The notes under the pieces are model-generated. The model did not search any database. It was not told the DNA's origin and saw nothing but the letters and a program-made list of their open reading frames with translations. From Aselliscus stoliczkanus (taxonomy: Eukaryota > Chordata > Mammalia > Chiroptera > Hipposideridae), in contig CM066730.1 in assembly GCA_033961575.1 (NCBI GenBank), forward strand, positions 133,180,023 through 133,244,022: DNA of 64,000 nt, in the 5' to 3' direction. Positions 62,501 to 64,000 of the stretch are shown piece after piece (position 1 is the first letter of the stretch; every line of letters starts with the position of its first letter). A program made the translations under genes and the position numbers.

Positions 62501-62926
62501 AGAAAGCTCTTGTGTCTTCATGGCACCCTTTTGGGCTCACCTTTGAAATATCTGGTGCCGGCATAACTCTGTGGTAAAACTCTCCTTGCAATCTGCTCTC
62601 CACTCCCTCATAGAAGACATGAAGTGGATGGTTTAGCTGGTAGCTCTAACCTTGGGGAGGGATTTTCTTCCTCCTGGTGGAGCTAAGAAGGAGGAAACCC
62701 ACAAACAGGGTCATACATAGAAGAGAATGATCAGGATGGTGAAGACCTTAACATCATACCCCGGTCATTCATCATTCTTCTAGCAAATATACTTTTTGGT
62801 TGTTCCTCTGCCAAATAAGTGCTGTGGCTAATAAATATTATGTCAAGGTTCTTGCTCTCATGGAGCTCATATTCTAGCAGTGTGAAACAGACAGTGGATG
62901 GATGGACATATGATTGAATGCAGAGA

Positions 62927-62927
62927 T

Positions 62928-62977
<50 letters not shown>
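62927..62977. repeat. (GATA)n microsatellite
   Basis: About 12 uninterrupted AGAT units. Confidence 0.97.
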
Positions 62978-62979
62978 AG

Positions 62980-63765
62980 AAAGTAATAAAAAAAAAACAC
63001 CTTACATGCTCTGAAGAGAGTTAAAAGTGTGATATCAGAGAATGACTGAACCAGAAGAGGGAGCCAGTCATGCAAAGAACAGGGAGAGGAACATTCTAGG
63101 CACCAATTTTTTTTTTCTTTTTTCTTTACTGTCCCTAAAGGCCTTCTATTCTCTGCTTACTCAGCTAAAAATTCAGGATCAGTAAATGTAATCACTTACA
63201 GGGAACTCTCTTGAACTTAGTTAAATCCAACTGTCCACCTACACTGGTCTTACTGTACACCTGTCACCAGGTATCTAAATAGGCCCTTACTGTTTCCCAC
63301 CTAGCATTCTCTATCTCCCTGATTCATTCACTTTCTTACATTCTCATACATCCCTCCATTTACTTTCTGCTAAAGGACTGTTTCACACCTATTCCTCTCT
63401 TCTCACTCACAGCTTCTTTCCTCACTGAAAAAAACTAAAGAACTAGAAGAGAACTTCCAGTGGTTCTTACCACATCTACATGTCCATACAGGTGTGCCCC
63501 TCAGACGCTGCTTTACCTCCCGTCAGTCAGGCTGCACTCTCAGCGCTCCTATGTAAAAACTCCCCCTCGTGCATCAGATCCCACCCCCTTGCAGACTCAA
63601 AGACACAAGACCATCCAATCCTCCCTCTCTATCTTACCTCACGAATTTTTCCTCTACTGGATCATTTCCATTAGGATACAAACACATCATTTCCAGCACT
63701 TTAAAGACAAACAAGCAAAATTCTCCCCTTGACTTTATTTCCCTCTTTTGGTCACCATCTTAATT
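62980..63765. other. No recognised gene
   Basis: Pyrimidine-rich, possibly a decayed LINE. No coding signal beyond overlapping short open frames. Confidence 0.4.
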
Positions 63766-63767
63766 TT

Positions 63768-64000
63768 CTTTTTTTTTTTTTTTTTTTAAAGATTTTATTG
63801 GGGAATTGAGGGAGGGGAACAGCGTTGGGGAATCAGGGAAGGGGAACAGACAAGTTGCTGTCTTTTTTTGTTGTTGTTCTTCAGTGTAGTTGCAGAGGAC
63901 GTTGCTTCACTGGCCCATGTTGGTATCTTCATTGCACTCTTCCCAGATGAGGCAGATTGGTCGCCGGCCTCTGGATGTCGCTCACCACGGCTATTGGCAG
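63768..64000 (-). mobile_element. Medium composite SINE, cut by window end
   Basis: Poly-T, then 'gattttattggggaattgag' and 'gttcttcagtgtagttgcag', as in the minus orientation of the 5757 and 23704 copies. The head lies beyond the window. Confidence 0.82.

Overview
This window is non-coding mammalian nuclear DNA around the 5' end of one protein gene. The organism is most likely a bat. Old mammal-wide repeats (MIR, L2, MaLR-like LTRs, L1) sit beside many younger tRNA-derived SINEs, several TA-flanked mariner-type elements and short inverted-repeat DNA transposons. Recent DNA-transposon copies plus SINEs with a GGCCGGC-type head and a 'gagggccagtgacactgccctc' body fit a horseshoe-bat-type genome. 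That species call is inference from repeat style; no repeat library was run.

The only convincing functional exon is at 16597-16741 on the minus strand. It encodes the first 48 residues of adenylate kinase 4 (AK4), with the P-loop and a GT splice donor, inside a CpG island of about 1.7 kb (15965-17660). Bases 1-16596 are therefore probably AK4 intron; no further AK4 exon was recognised there. Bases 17660-64000 lie upstream of AK4. By human gene order (JAK1, AK4, DNAJC6, LEPR) this should be the JAK1-AK4 intergenic interval. No other live protein gene is supported.

Region by region: 1-16000 holds composite SINEs, a 5'-truncated L1 with a perfect target duplication (TSD), pieces of endogenous retrovirus (a degenerate integrase fragment, a 476-bp solo LTR, other LTR-like blocks) and two pairs of small inverted-repeat transposons. 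16000-17660 is the AK4 promoter island. 17660-30000 is mainly MIR, L2, SINEs and a decayed mariner at 22047-22613. At 30019-30548 a mariner-derived element has both arms made of the same sequence in opposite orientation, giving a long fold-back. 35795-37040 is a 5'-truncated processed pseudogene of HNRNPA3. 37958-38874 is a processed pseudogene of the piRNA-pathway gene GTSF1, inserted in an old L1 and itself hit by a later L1 fragment and a SINE, all marked by TSDs. 41700-42700 and 46600-47620 are rich in microsatellites and a polypurine tract. 50930-62500 is mostly L1 fragments and LTR-like repeats. The window closes inside another SINE.

I did not find a new multi-gene system. The observations most worth checking are the nested GTSF1 retrocopy, the fold-back mariner, the related palindromic transposons, the in-frame 70-codon extension upstream of the AK4 start, and two local duplications with signs of replication slippage or template switching.
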